Source: Caulobacter sp. FWC26 (GTDB taxonomy: Bacteria > Pseudomonadota > Alphaproteobacteria > Caulobacterales > Caulobacteraceae). Taken from it: a DNA stretch of 64,000 bases. Location: assembly GCF_002742645.2 (NCBI RefSeq), contig NZ_CP033875.1, forward strand, positions 2,520,001 through 2,584,000, given 5' to 3'. The notes under the pieces are model-generated. The model did not search any database. It saw only the letters and a program-made list of their open reading frames with translations, and was not told where the DNA came from. Positions within the stretch are counted from its first letter, which is position 1, and each line of letters begins with the position of its first letter. This document shows, piece by piece, positions 27,705 through 36,416 of the stretch. A program made the position numbers and the translations under genes.

Positions 27705-28902
27705 GGGCCCGCTCCGCCTCGACAAGCGCCGCCGCCGACCAGTCCAGGGCCGCCAGGCGCGCCACGGCGCGCGCGGCGCGGACGGCCGAAGGCTCCTCGG
27801 TGAGATCGAAGCTCTCGGCGAACATCGCCTGCTGAACAGGCCGCCACCGCGCCTCGTGCTCGGCGCGGGCCGAGGCCAGAGCCTCGCCCAGTTGATCGGG
27901 CGTCTCGATGACCGGACCGGCCCGCCAGTGGCCGTAGTTGGGATCGTCCCGCCAGGCCTGGCGATGGGTGTTGAGGAAGACGCAAGGGCGTGGGCGCAGC
28001 AGAAACTCGTAGACCTGACTGGAAACGTCCCCGAGATAGATGTCGGCGCGCTGGGTATAGACCATGGTCGTTGAGGCTCGGCTGCCCAGGTCGATATGGA
28101 TGTTGGGCGCGCGCAGATAGCGCTCCTCGATCCGGCCGGCGCGGTCGAGCCGCAGCTTATCGATGGTCACCACGAACGGCCGCTCGAACAGCATCACGTG
28201 CGGCGCAAAGATCAGATGGTAGTCATCGCGCGCGGCGAACCAGTCCAGCACCTGCCGGCCCGCCTCGTACCAGGACGACAGGTGCGGCGAGACATGCGGA
28301 TTATAGAGCACCACCGGCCGCCCGTCGTCGAGCAGCGGATGGGTCGGCCGACCTCGCGCCAACAGATCGAACTTCGGATATCCAACGACGGAAATCCTGT
28401 CGGGCTCGACCCCGGCCTCGGCGACCAGGCGGTCGCGGATTTTTCGGCCGGACACCAGCACGTGGTCGAAGCCGGCGCTGGCCTTGTCGAAACCGATGGC
28501 GCGGTCGCCGGCCCCGTGCCGGGTATGGATGATCTTCAGGTGGTCGAGGCCGTAGCGGGTCTTGAGGATCAGCGAGGTCTTCTCGGCGACCACCAGCATG
28601 TCCAGCGCGCGGAAGAAGTCGAGATTGTCGCTGTAGACCAGGAGCTTGGTCGCCGGCAGCACCGCTTCGGCGGCGGCGGCCAGGACCTGCGACGACCTCC
28701 GCTTTAGACCCAGCTCCACCAGGTTGATGCCGTGGCCGATAAGCCCGCCGCCCAGGCGGACCACTTCGGCGGTCATACGCCGGTTGGTGGTCGCCACCAC
28801 GATCTCCAATCCAAGATCCGCCCGCGCCAGCGCCAGGGCGATGGGCAGGCTGTGGGCCACTTGATGGATCTGGTCGTGATTGAAGAGAAAGCCGATGCGC
28901 AT
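27697..28902 (-). CDS. CDP-glycerol glycerophosphotransferase-like protein
   Basis: 401 residues from MRIGFLFNHDQIHQVAHS. The ORF extends upstream to 29022 but that part overlaps the neighbouring gene. GT-B layout resembles Glyphos_transf/TagF-like enzymes: VLYNPHVSPHLSSWYEAG, HLIFAPHVMLF, and late ADIYLGDVSSQVYEFLL with a following PCVFLNTHRQ. In teichoic-acid enzymes these residues bind CDP-glycerol; in Gram-negatives related proteins add phosphoglycerol or similar groups to capsules. The donor here is unknown. Confidence 0.75.
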   Translation of the reverse strand: MRIGFLFNHDQIHQVAHSLPIALALARADLGLEIVVATTNRRMTAEVVRLGGGLIGHGINLVELGLKRRSSQVLAAAAEAVLPATKLLVYSDNLDFFRALDMLVVAEKTSLILKTRYGLDHLKIIHTRHGAGDRAIGFDKASAGFDHVLVSGRKIRDRLVAEAGVEPDRISVVGYPKFDLLARGRPTHPLLDDGRPVVLYNPHVSPHLSSWYEAGRQVLDWFAARDDYHLIFAPHVMLFERPFVVTIDKLRLDRAGRIEERYLRAPNIHIDLGSRASTTMVYTQRADIYLGDVSSQVYEFLLRPRPCVFLNTHRQAWRDDPNYGHWRAGPVIETPDQLGEALASARAEHEARWRPVQQAMFAESFDLTEEPSAVRAARAVARLAALDWSAAALVEAERAHG

Positions 28903-28942
28903 GGCCAAACGACGCCATGCCCCCAAGACCCTCTCACCGATT

Positions 28943-29839
28943 TTACGCCGCCGCCTCGCGGGCGCGTGGCGTCCACAGCGAGCGATCGATACGCTTGACG
29001 TCGAACAGGGTGACCGGACCACAGGCCGACAGGGTGTGCAGCCCTTGCGAATAGGCGCCCGCCCCGGGCGGCAGGCTCAGAGGCGCGGCCGCCTCGGCCT
29101 CGAAGCGCGTGGTGTCGAGCCTGAGGACGGTCAGCAACCGGATGCCGCCGCCGTAGGTTCGCGTGCAGTCCTGCATCGGCAACCGCGGCAGGCCATGCTC
29201 GACCCACGCCGTGCCGCCAGGCCGACTGGAGGACAGATCCTTGCGGACCGGATTGCCAGGGTGCGTGCGCCAGGGGCCGGCCAGGCGCTCGGCGAAGGCG
29301 AGGTGCAGGCGTCCCTGCTTCCAGCGCTGCGGCCCGGTTGGCGAATAGGCCAGCCACCACAGGCCATCGTGGCGGAACGGTGTGGCGTCGATGGCTGGGG
29401 TGTCGAGCTCCAGCCGGACCACCGGCTCCCAGACGTGCGGGAACGCCGCGGCGCGATAGAGCGTCAGCACGCCGGACTTGTACGCTTCCGGCAGCATCCA
29501 GGTCTCGCCCTCGGCCTCAAAGACCTGCGGATAGGACAGGTGCCAGGGCTCGCGGAGAACCACCGAGCGCTGGACAGGCGCAAAGCCTGCGTCCAGTTCG
29601 ATCACTTCGATGACGCCGTGCCGGGTCTGGTAGTCATAGGCTTCGACGAAGAGGTGCAGGCGCGCCTCGCGCCAGACGCCGAAGGGATCGGCCAGGAACT
29701 TCCGCCCGCCCTCCTCCGGAAGCCAGTGAACCGGCGCGTTCGCCGGAAAACCGCGCCGGGCGACGTCCGCGATCGGCGCCTCCACCAAGCCGACACGCCA
29801 AATGTCCCGCCCCGGAATCTTCAGGCCCCACCTAGTCAT
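28943..29839 (-). CDS. GINT1-like (inositolphosphorylceramide glycosyltransferase N-terminal domain) protein
   Basis: About 298 residues from MTRWGLKIPGRDIWRVGL, overlapping the upstream membrane-protein gene by 8 nt. Repeated beta-propeller-like blades (FLADPFGVWREARLHLFVEA, YPQVFEAEGETWMLPEAY, IDATPFRHDGLWWLAYSPTG, LHLAFAERLAGPWRTHPGNP) match the bacterial family annotated after the N-terminus of plant GINT1. In this family the domain occurs in cell-surface glycan loci; its exact reaction is not established. The link to sphingolipid or inositol lipid modification in Caulobacter-like bacteria is speculative. Confidence 0.72.
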   Translation of the reverse strand: MTRWGLKIPGRDIWRVGLVEAPIADVARRGFPANAPVHWLPEEGGRKFLADPFGVWREARLHLFVEAYDYQTRHGVIEVIELDAGFAPVQRSVVLREPWHLSYPQVFEAEGETWMLPEAYKSGVLTLYRAAAFPHVWEPVVRLELDTPAIDATPFRHDGLWWLAYSPTGPQRWKQGRLHLAFAERLAGPWRTHPGNPVRKDLSSSRPGGTAWVEHGLPRLPMQDCTRTYGGGIRLLTVLRLDTTRFEAEAAAPLSLPPGAGAYSQGLHTLSACGPVTLFDVKRIDRSLWTPRAREAAA

Positions 29840-30791
29840 GGACGCTGCTTTCGACAACGACGCGGCCCATCTCGCTCGGCGTTATCGCCGCGCGCCGCAG
29901 GCCACGCGCCAGATCGGCCAGGCCGAGCCCGACGATGACCGCCAGGTGCAGACCCAGGGTCATCACGGCCAGCGCCGCCAGCAGCACCGCGACGGCCGAA
30001 TGCGCGCCAAGCAGCAGCAGCATCAGGCCGCCGAACACGAGATCCTTGTTGGAGATCAGCGGAATCCGAGACACCAGCAGCCGGATCGCCAGCAGGACCA
30101 CCCACTGCGCCGGCGCGACCAGCGGAAGCGCCAGGCTCCAGACTAGCACCGTCAGCCCCGCCCAGGCCCCCAGGCGCAACCCGCAGACCCCGGCGACATA
30201 AAAGAGCTGCCCGAGGCGCAGCGAGAACACGCGGCGCCCGAAGGCAAGGACCCCCAGCGAGATCGCCACTGGAATGAGCCCAGACCACAGGGCCGGCCCT
30301 AGCCGACGGGCGAAATCGAGGTCCTGCAGCTGCGTGGCGCTGACCAGCGCTAGGACCAGGGTGAGGACGTTGCCCATCAGCGCCGAAACGATGTTGGCGT
30401 CCTTGATCGCGGCGAAGGGCGAGGCCACGGTGCGGGATGCCCGACGCGCCCAGACATAGAGGAAGGCCTCGCCGCTGTAGCCGAGCACCACCTCGTTGAT
30501 GACGTTCTTGCGCAGCAGCGCTTCGAAACCGGCCATTGGCATGCGCCAGAGTCGCCGGAAGATCGCGTAGTCGAAGAGCGTTTGCGTCAAATAGAGCAAC
30601 AGGAAGGCCGGCCAGGCGCCGAGCGGCAACTGGCGGATCGCCTTCAGCACCTCGCCACTGGCCCCGCCCAGCTGCGCCGCGATGGCGCCGATCAGCCCGG
30701 CGGAAAGGAGACCGCCCAGCCACCCCCACAGGCGCGAGGTCTTGCCCGCGACGTTCGGCGCCGTCTCGTCGATCAAGGTCTTGCGCCTCAC
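29832..30791 (-). CDS. LPG_synthase_TM/UPF0104-like integral membrane protein
   Basis: 319 residues with about seven to eight hydrophobic helices (for example LWGWLGGLLSAGLIGAIAAQ, AWPAFLLLYLTQTLF, WAGLTVLVWSLALPLV, GGLMLLLLGAHSAVAV). The pattern resembles the membrane part of lysylphosphatidylglycerol synthases (lipid flippase-like), without the synthase domain. The start overlaps the upstream glycosyltransferase stop (ATGA). In this operon a role in lipid or lipid-linked glycan translocation is plausible but not shown. Confidence 0.65.
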   Translation of the reverse strand: MRRKTLIDETAPNVAGKTSRLWGWLGGLLSAGLIGAIAAQLGGASGEVLKAIRQLPLGAWPAFLLLYLTQTLFDYAIFRRLWRMPMAGFEALLRKNVINEVVLGYSGEAFLYVWARRASRTVASPFAAIKDANIVSALMGNVLTLVLALVSATQLQDLDFARRLGPALWSGLIPVAISLGVLAFGRRVFSLRLGQLFYVAGVCGLRLGAWAGLTVLVWSLALPLVAPAQWVVLLAIRLLVSRIPLISNKDLVFGGLMLLLLGAHSAVAVLLAALAVMTLGLHLAVIVGLGLADLARGLRRAAITPSEMGRVVVESSVHD

Positions 30792-31954
30792 GCCCGCGCC
30801 CCGGCCGCAACGGCCCCGTAGTGGTCGAAGAGGTCGGCGAAGTGGTCGATGTCGCGACGGACCCTGGCGGCGGCCGTAATGGCCGAGGCCCTCAAGAGGC
30901 CAGGATCACGCGCCAGCAGGCGCCGGATGGCGGCGGCGGCCGAGCCGGTGTCGCCAGCCCGATAGATCTCCGAGGTCGCCGGCTGCGCCAGATGCGCGAA
31001 ACCGCCACGATCGGGGCCGACGACCGGAAGACCGCTGGCCATGGCCTCGGCGGGGATCAGGCCGAAAGTCTCGGACTCGCAGCCGTGGACCAGAAGGTCG
31101 GCGCTGGCCAGGTGGGCGGCCAGCAGATCGCGGTCGCGGATCGGCGGCAGAATGCGGACATGAGGATTGCCGGCCGCGGCGCGGGCCACCCGGGCGCGAT
31201 CGACTCCGTCGCCGATCAGGACGAGAGCGATCGGCGCATCGGCGCGGGCGCGCATGGTCGCCTCGATGACCATCGGCCAACGCTTTTCCGGATGGAACCG
31301 TCCGACGCCCAGGACGAGCCTGGCGTCATCGGGACAGGCGCAGGCCGCCAACAGGCGCGATCGCAGCGCCGCGTCCCGTTTGCCGGGAGAAAAGGCGCCG
31401 CGGTCGATGCCGAGCGGCACGCTGGCCACCGCGCCCACGCCCTGCCCCGTCAGCCGGTCGGCGAGCCAAGGTCCGCCCGCGACAACGGAGCCAAAGCCGC
31501 CCGCGAGCCTGCGCAGATAGCTCCAGAACCAGCCGAAGAGCTGGTCGATCCGCTGAGGCGTGGCGATCGGCGCCAGCCATCGCTGGGGGTAGGACGCCAC
31601 CGGGTCGGCGTGCATGAACATAGCCCGTGGGACCGGCCCCTCCCAGCTGGCGACGATACCCGCGCCCCGCCAGGGCGACGAGGCCTCGACCAGGTCCGGC
31701 GTCAGGAAGTCGAGCTGGCGGTGCACGGGGTCGGCGTCCCAGAACATGTGGTAGTTGGCGTCGAACGGGAGGCGGGGCGCGCGGACCTGGATCACGCCGC
31801 CCGCCGCACGCGGCTCGAAACCGTCGCACGGCCCCGGGGCGATCACGAACAGCTCATGGCCCAGCTGCGCGGCGGCCTCGAACTTGCGGTCGATATAGGT
31901 CCGCACGCCCCCGCCGGTGGGCGAATAGAACTCGGCGACATCCACAATCCGCAT
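30788..31954 (-). CDS. GT-B glycosyltransferase (GT4-like)
   Basis: 388 residues, first gene of the minus-strand glycan operon. N-terminus MRIVDVAEFYSPTGGGVRTY has the typical GGG acceptor-side loop. The C-terminal half carries LGVGRFHPEKRWPMVIEA and the EX7E motif ETFGLIPAEAMASG. Divergently transcribed from the glycosyltransferase at 32145, with about 190 nt between starts presumably holding both promoters. Confidence 0.9.
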   Translation of the reverse strand: MRIVDVAEFYSPTGGGVRTYIDRKFEAAAQLGHELFVIAPGPCDGFEPRAAGGVIQVRAPRLPFDANYHMFWDADPVHRQLDFLTPDLVEASSPWRGAGIVASWEGPVPRAMFMHADPVASYPQRWLAPIATPQRIDQLFGWFWSYLRRLAGGFGSVVAGGPWLADRLTGQGVGAVASVPLGIDRGAFSPGKRDAALRSRLLAACACPDDARLVLGVGRFHPEKRWPMVIEATMRARADAPIALVLIGDGVDRARVARAAAGNPHVRILPPIRDRDLLAAHLASADLLVHGCESETFGLIPAEAMASGLPVVGPDRGGFAHLAQPATSEIYRAGDTGSAAAAIRRLLARDPGLLRASAITAAARVRRDIDHFADLFDHYGAVAAGARA

Positions 31955-32144
31955 CGTAGTCTTTCAAAAAGCCCCGCACCACCGCGCGTCCGACATCGTC
32001 GGCCGTGACGCCGGTGGCCGCCTGCACGCAAGGACGGCGTCGTCGGACGCGGGTCTCACCGATTTTTCGAAATTCCGTGTGGGGGTGGGACCAGCGCGCC
32101 GTCTTGGTCGGCTGGGACCGGGGCGTACACGTGGAAGGACCAGC

Positions 32145-33395
32145 ATGGACATCAAGGCGCAGATACACACCCATGGTGCGCGCCCGTTGCGGATCGCGTT
32201 GTTCTCGGGGAACTACAACTACACCCTGGACGGGGCCAACAAGTCGCTGAACCGCCTGGTCGGCCACCTGCAGGACACGATCGGCGCGCAGGTACGGGTC
32301 TATTCCCCCACCGCCCCCAAGCCCGCCTTCGAGCCGGTCGGCGAACTCATCTCCGTGCCGTCGGTGAAGATCCCGCTCCGGAGCGATTACCGCCTGGCCT
32401 TGGGCCTGCCTGGCTTCCTGCGACGAGACATCGAGGCCTTCAAGCCAGACCTCATCCACCTTTCAGCCCCCGACCTCTTGGGCTCGGCGGCCCTAAAATT
32501 CGCCCGCAGACTGGAGGTCCCGGTGGTCGCCAGTCTGCACACCCTGTTTGACACCTATCTCGACTACTATGGCCTGGGTCGCCTGCGCCCGCTGGTGCGC
32601 GGGCGACTGTGGAAGTTCTACGGCGCCTGCGACTACGTCATGGCCCCCACCGAGGCGATCGGCGACGAGCTTCGCGCCCAAGTCCCCTCCACGCGGGTCC
32701 GGACCTGGGCGCGGGGCGTCGATCCGGACCTCTTCCATCCCGGTCGCCGAAGCGAGGCCTGGCGGCTGGACCAGGGCTTTGATCCCGACCGCCCGGTGAT
32801 CGTGTTCCTGGGCCGGATCGTCATGGAAAAGGGCCTGGCGGCCTTCGCCGAAGCCATCCGTTTGATCGAGGTAGCCGGCCACAGGCCGCAGGTGCTTATC
32901 ATCGGCGATGGACCTGCTCGCGCCTGGTTCGAAGACCGGCTGCCGGGCGCGGCTTTCACTGGCTTCCTGTCGGGCGAGCCCCTTGCCACGGCGCTGGCCA
33001 GCGGCGACATCTTCTTCAATCCCAGCACCACCGAGACCTTCGGCAACGTCAATCTGGAAGCCATGGCCTGCGGCCTGGCCATGGTCTGCGCCGACGCACC
33101 CAACACCCGCGCCCTGTTGCGGCACGGCCGCAACGCTCGGCTCTGCTCAGACCAGCCCGCCGCCTATGGCGAGGCGCTGAGCGAACTGATCCGCATTCCC
33201 GAAACCCGCCGTCGCCTGGGAGTGGCGGCGCTGGAACGCAGCGCCGCCTATCGCTGGTCTGAGATCCTCGACGAGGTCGTCGAGGTCTATGCCGAAGCCC
33301 TGGGCGTGCGGACGACCACGTCGACGCCGAGGATCGCCACCCGTCGTCACGGCGCGATTGTTGACCCGCACGCCGCTGGCCTCGCGTCGCTCTGA
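32145..33395 (+). CDS. GT-B glycosyltransferase (GT4, mannosyltransferase-like)
   Basis: 416 residues from the ATG preceded by GGAAGGA with a 6-nt gap; the frame is open from 32079. N-terminal domain: LRIALFSGNYNYTLDGANKS and HLSAPDLLGSAALKFARRL; C-terminal domain: VIVFLGRIVMEKGLAAFAEA and ETFGNVNLEAMACG (EX7E). Similar to SQDG-synthase/PimB-type GT4 enzymes that glycosylate diacylglycerol or polyprenyl lipids. Its end lies 10 nt before the likely start of an LptF/LptG-like permease. Confidence 0.9.
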   Translation: MDIKAQIHTHGARPLRIALFSGNYNYTLDGANKSLNRLVGHLQDTIGAQVRVYSPTAPKPAFEPVGELISVPSVKIPLRSDYRLALGLPGFLRRDIEAFKPDLIHLSAPDLLGSAALKFARRLEVPVVASLHTLFDTYLDYYGLGRLRPLVRGRLWKFYGACDYVMAPTEAIGDELRAQVPSTRVRTWARGVDPDLFHPGRRSEAWRLDQGFDPDRPVIVFLGRIVMEKGLAAFAEAIRLIEVAGHRPQVLIIGDGPARAWFEDRLPGAAFTGFLSGEPLATALASGDIFFNPSTTETFGNVNLEAMACGLAMVCADAPNTRALLRHGRNARLCSDQPAAYGEALSELIRIPETRRRLGVAALERSAAYRWSEILDEVVEVYAEALGVRTTTSTPRIATRRHGAIVDPHAAGLASL

Positions 33396-33405
33396 AGGCC
33401 CGCGC

Positions 33406-34611
33406 GTGCTCATGATCCTCAAGACGCTCGACCGCTATCTCCTGAGGCGGGCCCTGACGCCGATGGCCGCCGTGCTGATCAGCACGATGGTGGCGTTCCT
33501 GATGGAGCGCATCATGCGCTCCTTCCAGCTGCTCTCTCAGACGACTGACGGCTTCAAATACCTGAGCGAGCTGCTGGTTAATCTGGTCCCGCACTATGTG
33601 GGCCTGACCCTGCCCGGCGGTTTTTTCATCGGCCTCTTCGTGGTGGTCAACGGCCTCAACAAGAGCTCGGAGATCGACGCGATCCTGGCCAGCGGCATGT
33701 CGCTGGGGCGCTTTGCCGCCCCGTTCGTGGGCCTGGGCGCCGCGCTGATGATGTTCAGCGTGCTGCTGTTCGGCTTCATCCAGCCCTACAGCCGCTATGC
33801 CTATCACGCCGTACTGTACGCGGCCGAGAAGGCGGGTTGGAACGGCGATGTCCGGCCCAAGGCCCTGCTTTCCACAGGGCCGCTCTTCCTGACCGCCGAT
33901 CGCACGGACGCCAGCGGCCGCAATCTCCAGCGCGTCTTCATCCGCAAGATCGAGCCCGACGGCCGCGAGGACGTCCTCACGGCGGTGTCGGCGGTGGTGC
34001 GCAAGGACGCCGGCGACCAAAGCGTCACGTTGGACCTGCGCGACGGTCGCCAGGTGAGCACGACGCCCGACGCCCAGGTGTATGTCACCGATTTCGCAAG
34101 CTTCTCGTTCGACGTGCCATTGTCGCTGTCGGGCAAGCTGTTCCGCGTCCGGGGCGACGACCCCAGCGAGCTCACCCTCATCGAGCTGGCGCAGCGAGGT
34201 TTCGGCAAGGCCCAGCCGACCCTGCCCCGGCAGACCTTGCTGGCCGACTTCTACGCCCGCACCTCCCGCGCCCTGATACTGCCCCTGCTGCCGCTCCTGG
34301 CGGTGCCATTCGGCCTCAGCGCCAAACGGGCCGGTTCGGGCTCGGCGATGGCGACGGGCGGCATCCTGCTTTTCCTGTTCGAGACCTCCATGATCCTCGG
34401 CGAGGCCATGGCCACGAGCGCCGGGCTGCCGGCGGCTCTCACCGTCGGTTTGCCGGCGGTCCTTTTCGCCACGATCTGTATCGCCACCTGGGTCGCCAGC
34501 CGCAAGCGCCCCGGCCAGAACCCCGTCAGCTGGGTGACCGAGCGCATCGCCGCGCTCTTCGCCGCCATTGCCGAAGCACTCGGCGCCCGCCGAGCGGCGG
34601 CTCTGCCGTGA
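33406..34611 (+). CDS. LptF/LptG (YjgP/YjgQ) family permease
   Basis: About 401 residues. GTG at 33406 has AAGG 7 nt upstream; an ATG two codons later is the alternative. N-terminal helices (LRRALTPMAAVLISTMVAFLM; LVNLVPHYVGLTLPGGFFIGL; MSLGRFAAPFVGLGAALMMF), a periplasmic jelly-roll region about 135-270, and C-terminal helices (ALILPLLPLLAVPFGLSAKR). LptF/G pull LPS from the inner membrane with LptB. Cells have one housekeeping pair; this single copy inside a glycan cluster may be the chromosomal lptF/lptG or a specialised exporter. Confidence 0.85.
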   Translation: MLMILKTLDRYLLRRALTPMAAVLISTMVAFLMERIMRSFQLLSQTTDGFKYLSELLVNLVPHYVGLTLPGGFFIGLFVVVNGLNKSSEIDAILASGMSLGRFAAPFVGLGAALMMFSVLLFGFIQPYSRYAYHAVLYAAEKAGWNGDVRPKALLSTGPLFLTADRTDASGRNLQRVFIRKIEPDGREDVLTAVSAVVRKDAGDQSVTLDLRDGRQVSTTPDAQVYVTDFASFSFDVPLSLSGKLFRVRGDDPSELTLIELAQRGFGKAQPTLPRQTLLADFYARTSRALILPLLPLLAVPFGLSAKRAGSGSAMATGGILLFLFETSMILGEAMATSAGLPAALTVGLPAVLFATICIATWVASRKRPGQNPVSWVTERIAALFAAIAEALGARRAAALP

Positions 34612-34781
34612 CCATCGCCGGCCTTCGTCACCATCCGGGCAGCTTGCCTTCGTCGCGCCGCCAAGCCATGTCTCTTGGCGTACCAGCGACTCTTTCAGCG
34701 GCCCGAACGCCTGGCGATGCAGACCAACGCCGACAGCCAGATTCCGATCTCGCTCCCATACCGTTGCGGCGCTCGCGCGCG

Positions 34782-35309
34782 ATGAAAGACGCCCCTGCCG
34801 ATCTTTCGCCGCTGGCGGCCGTCTATCTGGAACGGCGCGAGGACATGCGCCGGTTCTTCCTGGCGCGGCTGGGCGGGCGTGGCGAGGTCGAAGACCTAGT
34901 CCAGGAACTCTATCTCAAGGTCCAGGCGGTCACCGAAGAACCGATCGAGAACCCCCAGGCCTATCTCTACCGTCTGGCCTCGAACCTGATGCTGGACCGG
35001 CTGCGGCAGGCCAAGCGCGCCGGCGCGCGTGACACCGAATGGCGCCGGACCAACCATGCCACGATCGGGGCGCTCGACATCGCCGACACCCCTGACGCCG
35101 AAAGCGCGGTGATCGCCCGCCAGCGGTTGGAGAAGCTTTCCAAGGCCTTGGAGACCCTCGCGCCGCTGACCCAGCGCGTCTTCCGGCTGCACAAGTTCGA
35201 GGGCCTGACCCATGCCGAGACCGCCGCGCGGATGAGCATCTCGCGCAGCGCCGTCGAAAAGCATGTCAGCCTGGCCCTGAGCCATCTGGTCAAGCGGGTG
35301 GGCCGATGA
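34782..35309 (+). CDS. FecI-type ECF sigma factor
   Basis: 175 residues from the ATG at 34782 (MKDAPADLSPLA); the frame is open much further upstream but that part is a shadow of the permease gene. Sigma region 2 at about 20-80 (GEVEDLVQELYLKV; NPQAYLYRLASNLMLDRLRQ) and region 4 at about 118-170 (LAPLTQRVFRLHKFEGLTHA; MSISRSAVEKHVSLAL). Followed by fecR-like and receptor genes, the standard surface-signalling arrangement, so it should drive the receptor promoter when the receptor is loaded. Confidence 0.92.
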   Translation: MKDAPADLSPLAAVYLERREDMRRFFLARLGGRGEVEDLVQELYLKVQAVTEEPIENPQAYLYRLASNLMLDRLRQAKRAGARDTEWRRTNHATIGALDIADTPDAESAVIARQRLEKLSKALETLAPLTQRVFRLHKFEGLTHAETAARMSISRSAVEKHVSLALSHLVKRVGR

Positions 35310-35424
35310 CGACTGTTACCTATTGGCATCACCTTACCGGGATGTGGAGAGGCGGTTGGGGTGGCGTGACGTCAATGAGACGGCGCCCGTTTCAGACTTG
35401 GCGCGAAGGAAGCGCGAACCGCCT

Positions 35425-36414
35425 ATGACGAAGTCCGTCGACCAAGACCCGATCCAGCAGGCGGCCGCCGACTGGTTCGCCAGGCTGCAGGGCGATCCTG
35501 CCCTGGAGGACTGGACGGCGTTCCAGGCCTGGCTGGAAGCTGACCCCGAGCACGCAGCCGCCTATGAAGCGGTCGAGGCGGTGTGGCTCGATCTCGACGA
35601 CCTGCCGGCCAATGACACCGCGCCCGATCCGGCCGTCGCCGCACCGATGGCGGCCAATGTCACGCCCCTGCGCCGGCCCGCCGGGGCGCCTCGGCGGGGG
35701 CTCCTGATCGGACTTGGCGTCGCGGCCGCGGCGGCCATCGTGGGTCTGGTCGCTGTTCCACGTTTCACCCAGCCAGCCTTCACCAACTATTCGACCAGTC
35801 GCGGCGAGACGCGCGAGGTCGCCCTCGCCGACGGTTCACGGCTGACCCTGGGGGCGGCCACGACCCTGCGCGTCAGCCTCGGGGCGCGACAGCGCGACGT
35901 GACCCTGGTCGATGGCGAGGCCAGCTTCGATGTCGCCCACCTGGAGAAGCGGCCCTTCGTGGTGGCGGTGGGGGAGCGGCAGGTGCGGGTGCTGGGTACG
36001 GAGTTCAACATTCTCAACCACGCTGGAAGCCTCGCCGTCTCGGTGCGTCGTGGCCTGGTCTTGGTCTCGGGCGGCCCCGAAGGCGCGGTGCGCCTGGCTC
36101 GCGGCCAGCAACTCGCCAAGGGACCAGGCGCGACCGCCAAGGTCGCCACGGTCCAGCCCGACGCCGCCTTCGCCTGGAAGTCCGGCAAGCTCGTCTATAA
36201 CCACGCGCCGCTGACGAAGGTTGTCGCCGACCTCAACCGCTATGTCGCGACACCGATCCGCGTTGATCCCAACGCCGCCTCGGTGACAGTGTCAGGCGTG
36301 CTGCTGGTCGACGAGGAGGCCGCCATGATCCGGCGCCTGGAACTGTTTGCCCCGATCGTCGCTGAGACGACGTCCACGGGGGTCATCCTCAAGGCCAAGC
36401 CGGCGCGCCGCTGA
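35425..36414 (+). CDS. FecR-type anti-sigma/signal transducer
   Basis: 329 residues from MTKSVDQDPIQQAAADWF. N-terminal DUF4880 domain (WFARLQGDPALEDWTAFQAW), one membrane helix near 90-112 (GLLIGLGVAAAAAIVGLVAV), then the FecR domain (SRGETREVALADGSRLTLGA; GEASFDVAHLEKRPFVVAVG) and a C-terminal DUF4974/STN-like end. It spans the inner membrane, binding sigma inside and the receptor's STN domain in the periplasm. 115 nt separate it from the sigma gene, so it may have its own promoter. Confidence 0.92.
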   Translation: MTKSVDQDPIQQAAADWFARLQGDPALEDWTAFQAWLEADPEHAAAYEAVEAVWLDLDDLPANDTAPDPAVAAPMAANVTPLRRPAGAPRRGLLIGLGVAAAAAIVGLVAVPRFTQPAFTNYSTSRGETREVALADGSRLTLGAATTLRVSLGARQRDVTLVDGEASFDVAHLEKRPFVVAVGERQVRVLGTEFNILNHAGSLAVSVRRGLVLVSGGPEGAVRLARGQQLAKGPGATAKVATVQPDAAFAWKSGKLVYNHAPLTKVVADLNRYVATPIRVDPNAASVTVSGVLLVDEEAAMIRRLELFAPIVAETTSTGVILKAKPARR

Positions 36415-36416
36415 CC

